A program made the translations under genes and the position numbers. The notes beneath the pieces are model-generated. The model searched no databases, was not told where the DNA came from, and was given only the letters and a program-made list of their open reading frames with translations. A DNA stretch of 64,000 nt, from NCBI GenBank assembly GCA_902625715.1, contig CACOCP010000004.1, positions 1-64,000 of the forward strand, written 5' to 3'. The DNA is from an uncultured Pelagibacteraceae bacterium. Lineage in GTDB: Bacteria; Pseudomonadota; Alphaproteobacteria; Pelagibacterales; Pelagibacteraceae. Positions 26,950 to 34,448 of this stretch are shown here, piece after piece. Every line of letters begins with the position of its first letter. Position 1 is the first letter of the stretch.

Positions 26950-27704
26950 AAAATATCTGCATAATTGGAAGTGGGATTTCTGGTTCAACAATTGCCAATT
27001 TGTTATCTAAAAAATATAAAGTCGATGTTTATGAAAAAGCAAAAGGAATTGGCGGCAGAAGCTCTCATAGAAGGTACTTAAACAATCTAGGTTTTGATCA
27101 CGGGCTACAATATATCTCTCCAAAAACGAGTAAATTTAAAAAATTTTGTTCTGGATTACAAAAAAAGAGAGTTTTAAAAAAATGGCAGGGTCCACATAAG
27201 TTTGATCATAGTAAAGTTTTAGAGAATAAAAAACATACTAAACTTATTGGAGTAAAAGGAAATAATGCAATATCAAAATATTTATTAAAAAATATTAATT
27301 GTATTTTTGGATATGAGCTCTTTAAAATTGAGAGGATAAAAAAAAATTGGAAATTAAGTTTTTTAAATGGTGATGTTAAATATTATGAAATATTAATAAT
27401 ATCAATTCCTTTTGCACAATCAAAAAAATTATTAATAAAATTCCTTCCTACTTTCTTTAAGAATAAAAACGTAAAAATGGAGTCAAATATCACAGTTATG
27501 ACTGTAACAAATAAAATTAAAAATAATTATTCAAGTTTTTTATTTAATGATGAAATAGTAGGGTGGGCGGCTAAAGAAAATAGTAAAAATAGGTTTAAAT
27601 ATAAATACGATCTTTGGACAATTCAAAGTACATTTAAATGGGCTAATAGAAATATTTTAAATTATAGAAATAATAAAAAGAAATTTACAAGTTTTTTTAA
27701 TTAA
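26946..27704 (+). CDS. Renalase-like FAD-dependent oxidoreductase, N-terminal part of a frameshifted gene
   Basis: GTG start overlapping the TldE stop. The Rossmann motif IIGSGISGSTIANLL is at residues 5-19, then VYEKAKGIGGRSSHRR, typical of NAD(P)/FAD-dependent amine-oxidase-like renalases. The frame stops after 252 residues (ending KKFTSFFN) right after a run of seven T (27692-27698). The missing C-terminus continues in another frame (see next entry); removing one T restores a continuous protein of about 323 residues. Either a sequencing slip, a true pseudogene, or slippage-dependent expression. Confidence 0.8.
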   Translation: MKNICIIGSGISGSTIANLLSKKYKVDVYEKAKGIGGRSSHRRYLNNLGFDHGLQYISPKTSKFKKFCSGLQKKRVLKKWQGPHKFDHSKVLENKKHTKLIGVKGNNAISKYLLKNINCIFGYELFKIERIKKNWKLSFLNGDVKYYEILIISIPFAQSKKLLIKFLPTFFKNKNVKMESNITVMTVTNKIKNNYSSFLFNDEIVGWAAKENSKNRFKYKYDLWTIQSTFKWANRNILNYRNNKKKFTSFFN

Positions 27705-27918
27705 TAGATTTAAAAAACTATCCAAGATAAATATTAATAAAATATATTTTTCAAATATTCATGGTTGGAAATATTCTGCAAACAAAAAAAACTTAAATAT
27801 TCAATCTTTCTGGAGTAATTCTTTAAATATTGGAATTTGTGGTGATTGGTTCGGTGGCCCTCGTTATGAAAATGGATGGATAAGCGCCAGTGACTTATAT
27901 AAAAAAATTACTAATTAA
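27693..27918 (+). pseudogene. Out-of-frame C-terminal part of the renalase-like oxidoreductase
   Basis: Frame +1 relative to the upstream part. It reads LINRFKKLSKI, then IHGWKYSANKKN and LNIGICGDWFGGPRYENGWISA before TAA. The GICGDW-x-GG-x-x-x-(E)-GW-x-SA signature is the FAD-contacting C-terminal end of the renalase/amine oxidase family, so this piece clearly belongs with the upstream fragment. No start codon or ribosome site of its own. Its stop overlaps the 3' end of the DUF6134-like gene on the other strand by eight bases. Confidence 0.8.
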
Positions 27919-28600
27919 CTTTTTTTAGTCTGTACTCCCATGTACCTAATCTTTTATATCGAATTTTAACTATCATTGCTCTTTTTTTATCATACCAAAT
28001 TTCAAAATCTAATCTCTTATCTTTTGGGAGATTTTCATCAGTAGATTTAAGTCTAAATTTTTCAACATTAATTTCTTTTTCATAAAGTGTAATTTTCTCC
28101 TTCTTGAGAAATTCTACTGACTGTTTTTTGATACTTCCAGAAAGTGGACTAATTTGAGTATCTGATTGTAATAATCTATGGTTCCACCAATTACCAATTA
28201 TATTTTCTAAACTACCAGTTCCTTTATACGAAGATCCATTAATTTTAAAACTTTTATTTTCTTCATCAAACAACACTTCCACAAATTTTTTTTTATCATT
28301 TTGTACTGTATCTGATTTAAAATAAATTAATTGATCATTTTCGTAAATTTCTAAACCTTCACTAATAACTGAGAAAACTGTTACACCCATTAGTTTAACT
28401 TTAAAATTTGTGGTATTTGTTACTTCAAATTTTTTTTGAGTTTTATTAAAAAAAAATTTACTAAAGCCTATATATTTATTGTTTTTAAAGATTTCCATTT
28501 CAATGGATTTTATATTTTTATAATGATCAGTGTGAGCGTATGCATTTATTTTAAGCAAAGTTCCTAAAGTAAGGAAAAAGATTAAAATGATTTTATTCAT
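27911..28600 (-). CDS. Secreted DUF6134-like protein
   Basis: 229 residues with a signal peptide (about 1-22, ending NAYA). The remainder is beta-rich: MEIFKNNKYIGFSKFFF, NTTNFKVKLMGVTVFSV, LIYFKSDTVQNDKK, WWNHRLLQSDTQISPLSG and FEIWYDKKRAMIVKIRYKR. This pattern (G-x-x-x-y-x-F, V-k, E-x-W/Y, WY-D closing) resembles DUF6134 proteins of unknown function, probably periplasmic lipid- or ligand-binding beta-barrels. No operon partner on its strand. Confidence 0.6.
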   Translation of the reverse strand: MNKIILIFFLTLGTLLKINAYAHTDHYKNIKSIEMEIFKNNKYIGFSKFFFNKTQKKFEVTNTTNFKVKLMGVTVFSVISEGLEIYENDQLIYFKSDTVQNDKKKFVEVLFDEENKSFKINGSSYKGTGSLENIIGNWWNHRLLQSDTQISPLSGSIKKQSVEFLKKEKITLYEKEINVEKFRLKSTDENLPKDKRLDFEIWYDKKRAMIVKIRYKRLGTWEYRLKKVN

Positions 28601-28733
28601 AAAATTTATTTAATTATTTTAATAGAAATTAATATTTAACTAAAGTGAGAAGATATTAGAAGAGAATATAGTTAAACTTATTTTCTGTTGTTTATACATA
28701 AATTCTGTTATGCAATATGATCTTTGATTGATA

Positions 28734-29378
28734 ATGTTTTTAACTATTAAAAAAATTCCAATAAAAACCTGGAGCTCTGAAAAACCTTTAAATTTCAAAC
28801 CTAAATTTTCAACCTTTTTTTTTCTTTGTTTGGGATTAGTTTTGTTTGGTTTAGGAGAAGGTCTTTTAGTTTTATCTACAACTGGTAATTCACCTTGGTC
28901 CGTATTTGCGGAAGGTATTTCAAAAAAAACTGGCATATCGATTGGTGTAGCTACATTTATTGTTAGTGTGAGTGTTTTATTTTTATGGATTTTTCTAAAA
29001 CAAAAGCCAGGAATAGGAACAGTTATGAATATTATCATTATTGCTGGAATGATTGATGTAACTTTATATTTGTTTGATCCACCAACAAATTTTTTTTCTA
29101 AATATTTATTATCAGTTGTATCAGTATTGTTAGTTGGATTAGGTAGTGGAATATATTTGGTTGCTAACTTAGGACCAGGACCAAGAGACGGTTTAATGAC
29201 TGGATTGACAAAAATTACAAATTTACCAATTGCTTTTGTTAGAGCTTGTTTAGAAATTTCAGTTGTTTTAATTGGATGGTATTTAGGTGGAACTGTTGGT
29301 GTTGGAACATTAATATTTGCATTTGGGATAGGCCCTGCAGTTGCTTTTGGATTATTCTTTGTAAATAAAATTAGTTAG
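28734..29378 (+). CDS. YczE/YitT-type integral membrane protein
   Basis: 214 residues from ATG 28734 (TTG at 28728 is possible). Five hydrophobic segments with conserved small-residue motifs: LFGLGEGLLVLSTTGNSPWSV, GTVMNIIIIAGMIDV, GLGSGIYLVANLGPGPRDGLM and GVGTLIFAFGIGPAVAF. The N-x-G-x-x-P-W and G-x-G-P-R-D-G-L-M motifs are those of the YczE family. Function is not established; members are often called membrane transporters. The 3' end overlaps typA by eight bases (convergent). Confidence 0.75.
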   Translation: MFLTIKKIPIKTWSSEKPLNFKPKFSTFFFLCLGLVLFGLGEGLLVLSTTGNSPWSVFAEGISKKTGISIGVATFIVSVSVLFLWIFLKQKPGIGTVMNIIIIAGMIDVTLYLFDPPTNFFSKYLLSVVSVLLVGLGSGIYLVANLGPGPRDGLMTGLTKITNLPIAFVRACLEISVVLIGWYLGGTVGVGTLIFAFGIGPAVAFGLFFVNKIS

Positions 29379-31200
29379 CTAAAGAAGCTGCTTTTTCAAT
29401 TCTTTTTCTCTCATGAGGATCTAAGATTGATTTCCTCAATCTACATGATTTAGGAGTTATCTCTAAAGCCTCATCAGTGTTCAGCATGCTTAACTGCTCA
29501 GCAATTGACATTTTTCTCACTGGAGTAAGAACAACATTTTCATCTGTTCCTTGCGTTCTCATATTTGTTAACTTTTTTCCCTTCATCACATTAATTATCA
29601 TATCACCAGGTTTTGGTGCTAAACCGACTATCATACCTGAGTAAACAGGGTCATTATGAGTTACGAACATCTCACCCCTTGCCTGTAGATTAAATATTGC
29701 AAATGCAACAGCTTTACCTTGTTCCATAGAGATTAAAGCTCCATTTCTTCTACCTTCCATCTCTCCTTCAAATTTACTATATGAGTGAAAAATTCTATTT
29801 ATTACACCTGTTCCTTTTGTAAGGGTTAAAAATCTACTTGTATAGCCCATCAAACCTCGAGTAGGTGCATGGAAAATTAACCTTTTTTTATTTTTGCCTG
29901 TATCTTTAAGATCTATCAACTTGCCTTTTCTTCTATTCATAGAGTCAATGATTTTTGATGAATATTCCTCATCTAAATCTACAGTTATTTCCTCGAAAGG
30001 TTCTAATTTATTTCCATCATCATCTTTTTTGAATAAAACTCTCGGTGGACTTACGGTTAGTTCAAATCCTTCTCTTCGCATTTGTGTAAGAAGTATTTCT
30101 AACATCAATTCGCCACGTCCACTTATTTCAAATGCGTCTTTATTTTCGTTTTCGGAAAATGTAATTCCAACATTATTTTGTGCCTCTACCATCAATCTTT
30201 CTCTGATCTGTGTGCTTGTTAACTTTTTACCCTCAGTGCCTGCTAATGGTGAACTATTTACTGTAATCTTTATTGACATTGTTGGTGGATCAATAGGAGT
30301 AGCTTGGATTGGATTATCTACATCTAGATCACAAATAGTATCGGCAACATTTGCTTTTTCTAGACCAGCTACTACGACAATATCCCCGGCTTCACCTATT
30401 TCTATTGGAACTTTTTTTGTACCTTCATATCTAAATATTTTGGTCAATCGTCCCTCGTCAACTTTTTCACCATCTAAGTTTATCGCTTTAATTTGTTGAT
30501 TTGCTTTTGCTGTACCTTGAGATATTCTTCCAACTAAACTTCTACCTAAGAAACTATCAGCATAAAGTAAGGTAGACAGCATCGCGAAAGGTTTTGTCTT
30601 ATCAAATTTTGCTGGTTGCACATGTTCAATTACTAAATCTAATAATGGATGCAAGTTTTCCCTAGGACCATCAATTTCTTTACTAGCCCAACCCGATCTA
30701 CCACTAGCATATATAACTGGAAAATCTAATTGCTCTTCATTTGCATCTAAACTTACAAATAAGTCAAAAGTTTCATCTAAAACTTCATTTGCCCTTTGAT
30801 CTGGCTTATCTAATTTATTTATTACCACTATTGGTTTTAGCCCTTGTTTAAGTGCTTTTGCTAAAACAAATTTAGTTTGAGGCATCACTCCTTCAGCTGA
30901 GTCAATTAATAGCAAAGCTCCATCCGCCATACTTAAAACTCTCTCTACTTCTGCAGCAAAATCTCTGTGTCCAGGAGTGTCTATTATGTTTATTCTTGAA
31001 TCATTCCAATTAATGGATGCTGGTTTAGCTAAAATTGTAATTCCTCTCTCTTTTTCAAGTTCACCGGAATCCATTAATCTTTCATCTACAACTTCATTTT
31101 CTCTAAAAGATCCGCTTTGTTTCATCAGATTGTCGATTAAGGTTGTTTTACCGTGATCAACGTGAGCGATAATGGTTATGTTTCTAATTTCAGTTGTCAT
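29371..31200 (-). CDS. typA: Ribosome-associated translational GTPase TypA/BipA
   Basis: 609 residues, full length. GTP-binding motifs: G1 AHVDHGKTTL (residues 11-20), G2 around RGITI, G3 DTPGHRDF, G4 NKLDK. The C-terminal half carries the EF-G-like domains and the BipA-specific domain (FHAPTRGLMGYTSRFLTLT; LNTDEALEITPKSCRLRKS). It acts on ribosomes in stress and cold adaptation and in 50S assembly. It is the last core gene before the accessory stretch that follows to the right. Confidence 0.97.
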   Translation of the reverse strand: MTTEIRNITIIAHVDHGKTTLIDNLMKQSGSFRENEVVDERLMDSGELEKERGITILAKPASINWNDSRINIIDTPGHRDFAAEVERVLSMADGALLLIDSAEGVMPQTKFVLAKALKQGLKPIVVINKLDKPDQRANEVLDETFDLFVSLDANEEQLDFPVIYASGRSGWASKEIDGPRENLHPLLDLVIEHVQPAKFDKTKPFAMLSTLLYADSFLGRSLVGRISQGTAKANQQIKAINLDGEKVDEGRLTKIFRYEGTKKVPIEIGEAGDIVVVAGLEKANVADTICDLDVDNPIQATPIDPPTMSIKITVNSSPLAGTEGKKLTSTQIRERLMVEAQNNVGITFSENENKDAFEISGRGELMLEILLTQMRREGFELTVSPPRVLFKKDDDGNKLEPFEEITVDLDEEYSSKIIDSMNRRKGKLIDLKDTGKNKKRLIFHAPTRGLMGYTSRFLTLTKGTGVINRIFHSYSKFEGEMEGRRNGALISMEQGKAVAFAIFNLQARGEMFVTHNDPVYSGMIVGLAPKPGDMIINVMKGKKLTNMRTQGTDENVVLTPVRKMSIAEQLSMLNTDEALEITPKSCRLRKSILDPHERKRIEKAASLAN

Positions 31201-31388
31201 TTGAGCGCCGTTATATATAAAAAATATTTTTTTAAAACATCTAAAAACACAATATTACAAAGCATTTTTTCTCAATTACTAAGTGATGGATACAACTTGA
31301 GTATAAATATAGATTCGCAATATGTGGTTAATTAGAAAAAGACTACATAAATTTGTTAGATTAAGTTTTCATCCACCATGAAGTGGAT
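31201..31388. other. Intergenic DNA between typA and the small RNA terminator
   Basis: 188 bases with no convincing gene. It contains the typA promoter region and a 19-codon open frame at 31322-31381 (MWLIRKRLHKFVRLSFHPP) whose stop sits in the small hairpin TCCAC-CATGAA-GTGGA (31372-31387). The peptide could be a leader but has no visible ribosome site; support is weak. Confidence 0.4.
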
Positions 31389-31420
31389 AAAAAAAAGGCC
31401 ATCACAGGGACGGCCTTTTT
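31389..31420. terminator. Rho-independent terminator of the small RNA (copy 1)
   Basis: A-run (31389-31396), GGCC, loop region, GGCC (31412-31415), then TTTTT. Read on the minus strand the stem is followed by seven or more T, ending the small RNA about 187 bases after its predicted start; on the plus strand five T follow. Confidence 0.8.
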
Positions 31421-31577
31421 AAATTTTGTTTTAAGCAGACAGGATATTACATTCCCACAGCATTAAAAATATCCCTCGATTTATAATACCTTTTTAAGAT
31501 GTCTTCCTCACTTTCCTCAATATTGAGAAAGGATTCGGAAGCAATTCAGGAGATATCTTGTCTGTTAGGTTTTATAT
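31391..31577 (-). ncRNA. Candidate free-standing small RNA, copy 1 (about 187 nt)
   Basis: Minus-strand transcript bounded by a sigma-70-like promoter (31584-31612) and a terminator. The ends pair: CAGACAAGAUAU (complement of 31553-31564) with AUAUCCUGUCUG (complement of 31436-31447), 11 of 12 pairs. Inside are a CUUCC...GGAAG hairpin (about 31500-31536) and the hairpin GGAUAUU...AAUAUCC (31442-31474) with a 19-base loop. The same loop and a compensatory stem change occur in copy 2 at 32.7 kb. The 3' arm is shared by the closing helix and the local hairpin, so two conformations are possible. Family unknown; size and layout would suit a 6S-like regulator but no diagnostic match is claimed. Confidence 0.65.
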
Positions 31578-31583
31578 TCTTAG

Positions 31584-31612
31584 ATTATAGTTACCTTTTA
31601 GAATAATGACAA
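31584..31612 (-). promoter_or_regulatory. Near-consensus sigma-70 promoter of the small RNA
   Basis: Minus strand TTGTCA (31607-31612), 17-base spacer, TATAAT (31584-31589); predicted start near 31577. A perfect -10 box with an optimal spacer is rare to find by chance upstream of a structured element with its own terminator. Confidence 0.75.
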
Positions 31613-31695
31613 AAATTGCTTATTTAAACAATCAATATTTAAAATAGAAGTTTAGCGACAACTAATTAAAAAAAATAAATAGATTTAAAAAATTT

Positions 31696-32556
31696 ATGTA
31701 TGAAACAATATTAAATTTTCTAATAAGAAGTAATTTTCAAGGTTTAAATAAAATCTTATTTAAAGTTTTTAAATTTTTTTTAAAAAAAAAAATAGTTTTG
31801 AATTTTTTGAGATATAAATTTTATGCTTATCCTCAAAAAAAGGAATTAAGTAGATGGATGATTAAAAATCTTAAAATATGGGATGAGAGTAGTGTTGAAA
31901 TGATAATAAACCAAATAAAAAATGATAATACTACATTTATTGATATCGGAAGTAACTATGGGGCATATTCTATACCTATCGCAAAAATTAAAAATAAAAT
32001 AAACGTTTATTGCTTTGATCCTTCAGAAAAAGCGTTAAATCAGTTGCAAGATAATATTGTATTAAACGATATAAAAAATATTAAATATTTTAACGTTGGA
32101 GTAGGTGAAAAAAATAAAACTGCATTTTTTAATGATGAAATAAAAAATTATAATAATTCAGGTTCATACGAAATTAGTAATAAATATTCAGGTAAGAAAA
32201 TATTAATTAATTCAATAGATAACTTAATTGATGATGGTAAAATAATTCCAAAAAAAAAAATTGTGATAAAAATGGACATAGAGGGTTATGAATTTTTAGC
32301 ACTTCAAGGATTGATAAAAACAATAAAAAAGTATGATATATTTATTTTTTTTGAATTTTCAAAAAAATTGGTTTTAAATCACGATAATTTATTAATTTCA
32401 TTTACAAAATTTCTTAAAGAAAATAATCTTAAAATTTTTAATTCAGAATTTTATGAAGTAAATATTGAAGATTTATTTGATAAGATTAAGTATTTGCCCA
32501 AGGGGCATGAAGTAGTAGGTAATTATATAATTACTAAAAATGTAAATTTTAATTAG
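31696..32556 (+). CDS. FkbM-family SAM-dependent methyltransferase
   Basis: 286 residues. The SAM-binding motif TFIDIGSNYGAYSIPIA (about residues 76-92), YCFDPSEKA, and the FkbM signature VIKMDIEGYEFLALQG are clear. Family members O-methylate sugars of glycans or natural products. The gene is even richer in A/T (long AAA and ATA codon strings) than its neighbours and sits alone between two copies of the small RNA element, suggesting an acquired cassette, perhaps modifying a surface polysaccharide. Target unknown. Confidence 0.85.
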   Translation: MYETILNFLIRSNFQGLNKILFKVFKFFLKKKIVLNFLRYKFYAYPQKKELSRWMIKNLKIWDESSVEMIINQIKNDNTTFIDIGSNYGAYSIPIAKIKNKINVYCFDPSEKALNQLQDNIVLNDIKNIKYFNVGVGEKNKTAFFNDEIKNYNNSGSYEISNKYSGKKILINSIDNLIDDGKIIPKKKIVIKMDIEGYEFLALQGLIKTIKKYDIFIFFEFSKKLVLNHDNLLISFTKFLKENNLKIFNSEFYEVNIEDLFDKIKYLPKGHEVVGNYIITKNVNFN

Positions 32557-32590
32557 TTTATAATTAGTAATATTATAGATATTATTAACA

Positions 32591-32623
32591 AAAACCCCCA
32601 GAAATTTCTTTCTGAGGGTTTTT
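32591..32623. terminator. Bidirectional terminator after the FkbM gene / small RNA copy 2
   Basis: A4-CCCCCAGAAA (32595-32604), loop TTTC, TTTCTGAGGG (32609-32618), then TTTTT. One C/A mismatch in the stem. It can end the FkbM transcript on the plus strand and the second small RNA copy on the minus strand. Confidence 0.75.
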
Positions 32624-32775
32624 AATTTGTTTAATTTTTGTATTTAGAGTGTTCTGGTCGGGGAACCGTATTACATTCCCACAGCATTAAAAATACCCCT
32701 CGAAATATAACCACTTTTCTAAAAGTCTTCCTCACTTTCCTCACAAATTGACTTGGATTCGGAAAGAATTCAGAA
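32624..32775 (-). ncRNA. Second copy of the small RNA element (copy 2, probably 5'-truncated)
   Basis: Aligns with copy 1 over about 110 bases: an identical 27-base block at 32669-32695, the GAGGAAAGTGAGGAAGAC segment (complement of 32724-32742) and CTTTCCGAATCC near its 5' end. The hairpin stem is GUAUU/AAUAC (arms at 32668-32672 and 32692-32696) where copy 1 has AUAUU/AAUAU, a compensatory pair change that supports RNA structure. A terminator follows. The pairing partner for a closing helix and a good promoter are not seen, so this may be a remnant or use different ends. Confidence 0.5.
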
Positions 32776-32810
32776 ATAGAAATTTAATAATCAATGGTAT
32801 GATGCCTCAA

Positions 32811-33314
32811 ATGAATACTAAGACAATTCAAAGAATAGGACTAATCTGTTTATTATTTTTTGCTTTTTGTGGATCTAAATCTTTAGCAAAGGATTATGAA
32901 TGTCATTATGGTCCTTTTAAAGATGAGAATGGTATGTTTAAGACAGATTTATTTCCTTTTTCAAAAGTAGAAATAAACCATTTTTTTAAAAAAATAACTT
33001 TCTATCCATTAAAACCATATCCTTCTCTTAAACACGATGGAATCCAATTAGAAAGACTTAGTTTCTTTAAAAAAAGCAAAAGCAGTTATAAAACAAAAAA
33101 ATTTAAACAAAAAAAACTTACTAGTGAGGAAAAGGAAATTATCAAAAAACCAAGGGAATACTATTGGGAAGAGGTAAAGGATGATTATTTGGAGATTTGG
33201 TTTTCAACGGATTATCGTAACAGAAATCCTTTCCAATTAGAGATTATTACAAATATAATTCAAAATAAATGGGTTCAGAGGTATACCTGTTATGACCCTA
33301 AAAAAAGACAATGA
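32811..33314 (+). CDS. Secreted protein of unknown function, first gene of accessory operon
   Basis: 167 residues from ATG 32811, chosen because it begins a signal peptide (MNTKTIQRIGLICLLFFAFC, cleavage after SLA near residue 26); ATGs at 32799 and 32802 are alternatives. The mature part starts KDYECHYGPFK and has two cysteines far apart (ECHYG, YTCYD), likely a disulfide in the periplasm, a basic middle (KKSKSSYKTKKFKQKK) and EEVKDDYLEIWFSTDY. No family recognised. It overlaps the GIY-YIG gene by four bases (ATGA), starting a translationally coupled run of five genes. Confidence 0.7.
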   Translation: MNTKTIQRIGLICLLFFAFCGSKSLAKDYECHYGPFKDENGMFKTDLFPFSKVEINHFFKKITFYPLKPYPSLKHDGIQLERLSFFKKSKSSYKTKKFKQKKLTSEEKEIIKKPREYYWEEVKDDYLEIWFSTDYRNRNPFQLEIITNIIQNKWVQRYTCYDPKKRQ

Positions 33315-33922
33315 CAAAAATAGTTTACATATTAACCAATCAATCTATGCCAGATACTATCAAGATTGGAATTACAGATAATTTAGAAAGAAGAATGAAA
33401 GAGTTAGATAATACTTCAACTCCTCTTCCATTTGAGTGTTACTACGCTGTTGAAGTTCAAGATGCAAAAGTTATTGAAAAAAAAATTCATGAAGGTTTAG
33501 ATGATAAAAGAATAAGACAAAGCAGAGAATTTTTTAATTCAACTCCCGAACAAGCAAAAGCAATTTTAGAAATTGCTGAAGTAATGGGTGGAAAAAACGT
33601 AACTCCAAAAGATGATATTGTTGAAACGCCTCAAGATAAACAAGCATTAGAAAATGCAAGAAAAAATAGAAAAAGATTTAATTTTGATATGATAGACATA
33701 AAACCAGGTACAGTTTTAAACTTTGTTAAGGACAATACTATTACTTGTGAAGTGGTAGATAATACTAAAGTTAAGTTTAGAGACAATATAACTTCATTAT
33801 CAAATGCTGCCGATACAATATTAAGAGAAATGGGTTATGATTGGCAAGGAGTAAGAGGTCCATTATGGTGGTCGTTTAATGGAAAAAAACTTGAAGATCT
33901 TCGTTTCGAAAAAGAAAGTTAA
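33311..33922 (+). CDS. GIY-YIG (T5orf172/Mug113-like) nuclease-domain protein with C-terminal RAMA-like domain
   Basis: 203 residues. N-terminal domain: VYILTNQSMPDTIKIGITDN (the GIY and YIG equivalents are VYI and KIG, residues 5-21), LERRMKELDNTSTPLPF and the conserved EKKIHEGLDDKRIRQSREFF with a Glu-rich end, as in T5orf172 domains. C-terminal part (about 135-203): KPGTVLNFVKD, EVVDNTKVKFRDNITSLSNAA and WQGVRGPLWWSFNGK, which follows the RAMA pattern predicted to contact modified DNA or DNA ends. Such fusions occur in phage, restriction and defence loci. Catalytic competence not proven. Confidence 0.7.
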   Translation: MTKIVYILTNQSMPDTIKIGITDNLERRMKELDNTSTPLPFECYYAVEVQDAKVIEKKIHEGLDDKRIRQSREFFNSTPEQAKAILEIAEVMGGKNVTPKDDIVETPQDKQALENARKNRKRFNFDMIDIKPGTVLNFVKDNTITCEVVDNTKVKFRDNITSLSNAADTILREMGYDWQGVRGPLWWSFNGKKLEDLRFEKES

Positions 33923-33932
33923 AATACTTTAG

Positions 33933-34445
33933 ATGTCTAAGTCTCAATCAGTTGGTCGTATCGGAGAACTTTCAGTAGAGTTGGAACTTACAAGCAGAAA
34001 TTGGTTAGTTGGAAACTTCAATTCAAATATTAAAAATGCTGCAGTTTATGATTTGTTTGCAGTTAAAAAAAATACCAAAAGATTATTAAGAGTTAAATCA
34101 TATAGTTTGTGGGACAACGATTTTGGTACAATTCAATATACAGCAAAAAAAAATGGCGAGATATTTTTAGACTTGGATGAAAAGAATAAGGACGATTTTG
34201 TTGTCCTTTGCGGAGTAAGAGATCGTAATGTACAAGAGTATTTTATAATTCCAACACAAATAGTAAGCAAAGAATTAAAACTATCTAACAAGATATATCA
34301 TCAAGGAAAAAAGCGAGATGGTACAAAAAGAAAAATTACCTCTCACAGAGCATTGTTTTTACAAGAGAGCAAAGATCATTACTGGTGTGGTTGGAGAAGA
34401 AAATGGAAAAAATATCATAATAATTGGAAACTGCTTGAAAGTTAA
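33933..34445 (+). CDS. PD-(D/E)XK-like nuclease-fold protein
   Basis: 170 residues. The opening VGRIGELSVELELTSRNWLV, then AAVYDLFAVKKNTKRLLRVKSY, follows the core of restriction-endonuclease-like folds: a helix with Glu, a strand with Asp (YDLFAV) and an x-V-K strand. The canonical E/Q before the lysine is replaced by Arg, so activity is uncertain. The C-terminal 40 residues are basic and tryptophan-rich (WCGWRRKWKKYHNNW), plausible for nucleic-acid contact. Ten bases after the GIY-YIG gene. Could also be a Holliday-junction or anti-restriction type relative. Confidence 0.55.
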   Translation: MSKSQSVGRIGELSVELELTSRNWLVGNFNSNIKNAAVYDLFAVKKNTKRLLRVKSYSLWDNDFGTIQYTAKKNGEIFLDLDEKNKDDFVVLCGVRDRNVQEYFIIPTQIVSKELKLSNKIYHQGKKRDGTKRKITSHRALFLQESKDHYWCGWRRKWKKYHNNWKLLES

Positions 34446-34448
34446 ATA

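Noticed and set aside
29894-30499. 201-codon open frame antisense to typA
   Set aside because: Shadow of typA codon usage; serine-rich low-information product, no start context.
31500-31540. GAGGAAAGT resembling the P4 core of RNase P RNA, and CCGAATCC resembling a tRNA T-arm
   Set aside because: The other conserved RNase P blocks are absent, the transcript is far too short, and no acceptor or anticodon stem can be drawn.
31443-31550. Minus-strand reading frame ending NAVGM in small RNA copy 1, resembling a protein C-terminus
   Set aside because: The equivalent frame in copy 2 has an internal TAG although the two align without gaps, and the stem changes are compensatory, so RNA conservation explains the similarity better than coding.
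32748-32810. TTG start extending the first accessory gene upstream
   Set aside because: It would put extra residues ahead of a clear signal peptide and run through small RNA copy 2; ATG at 32811 fits better.
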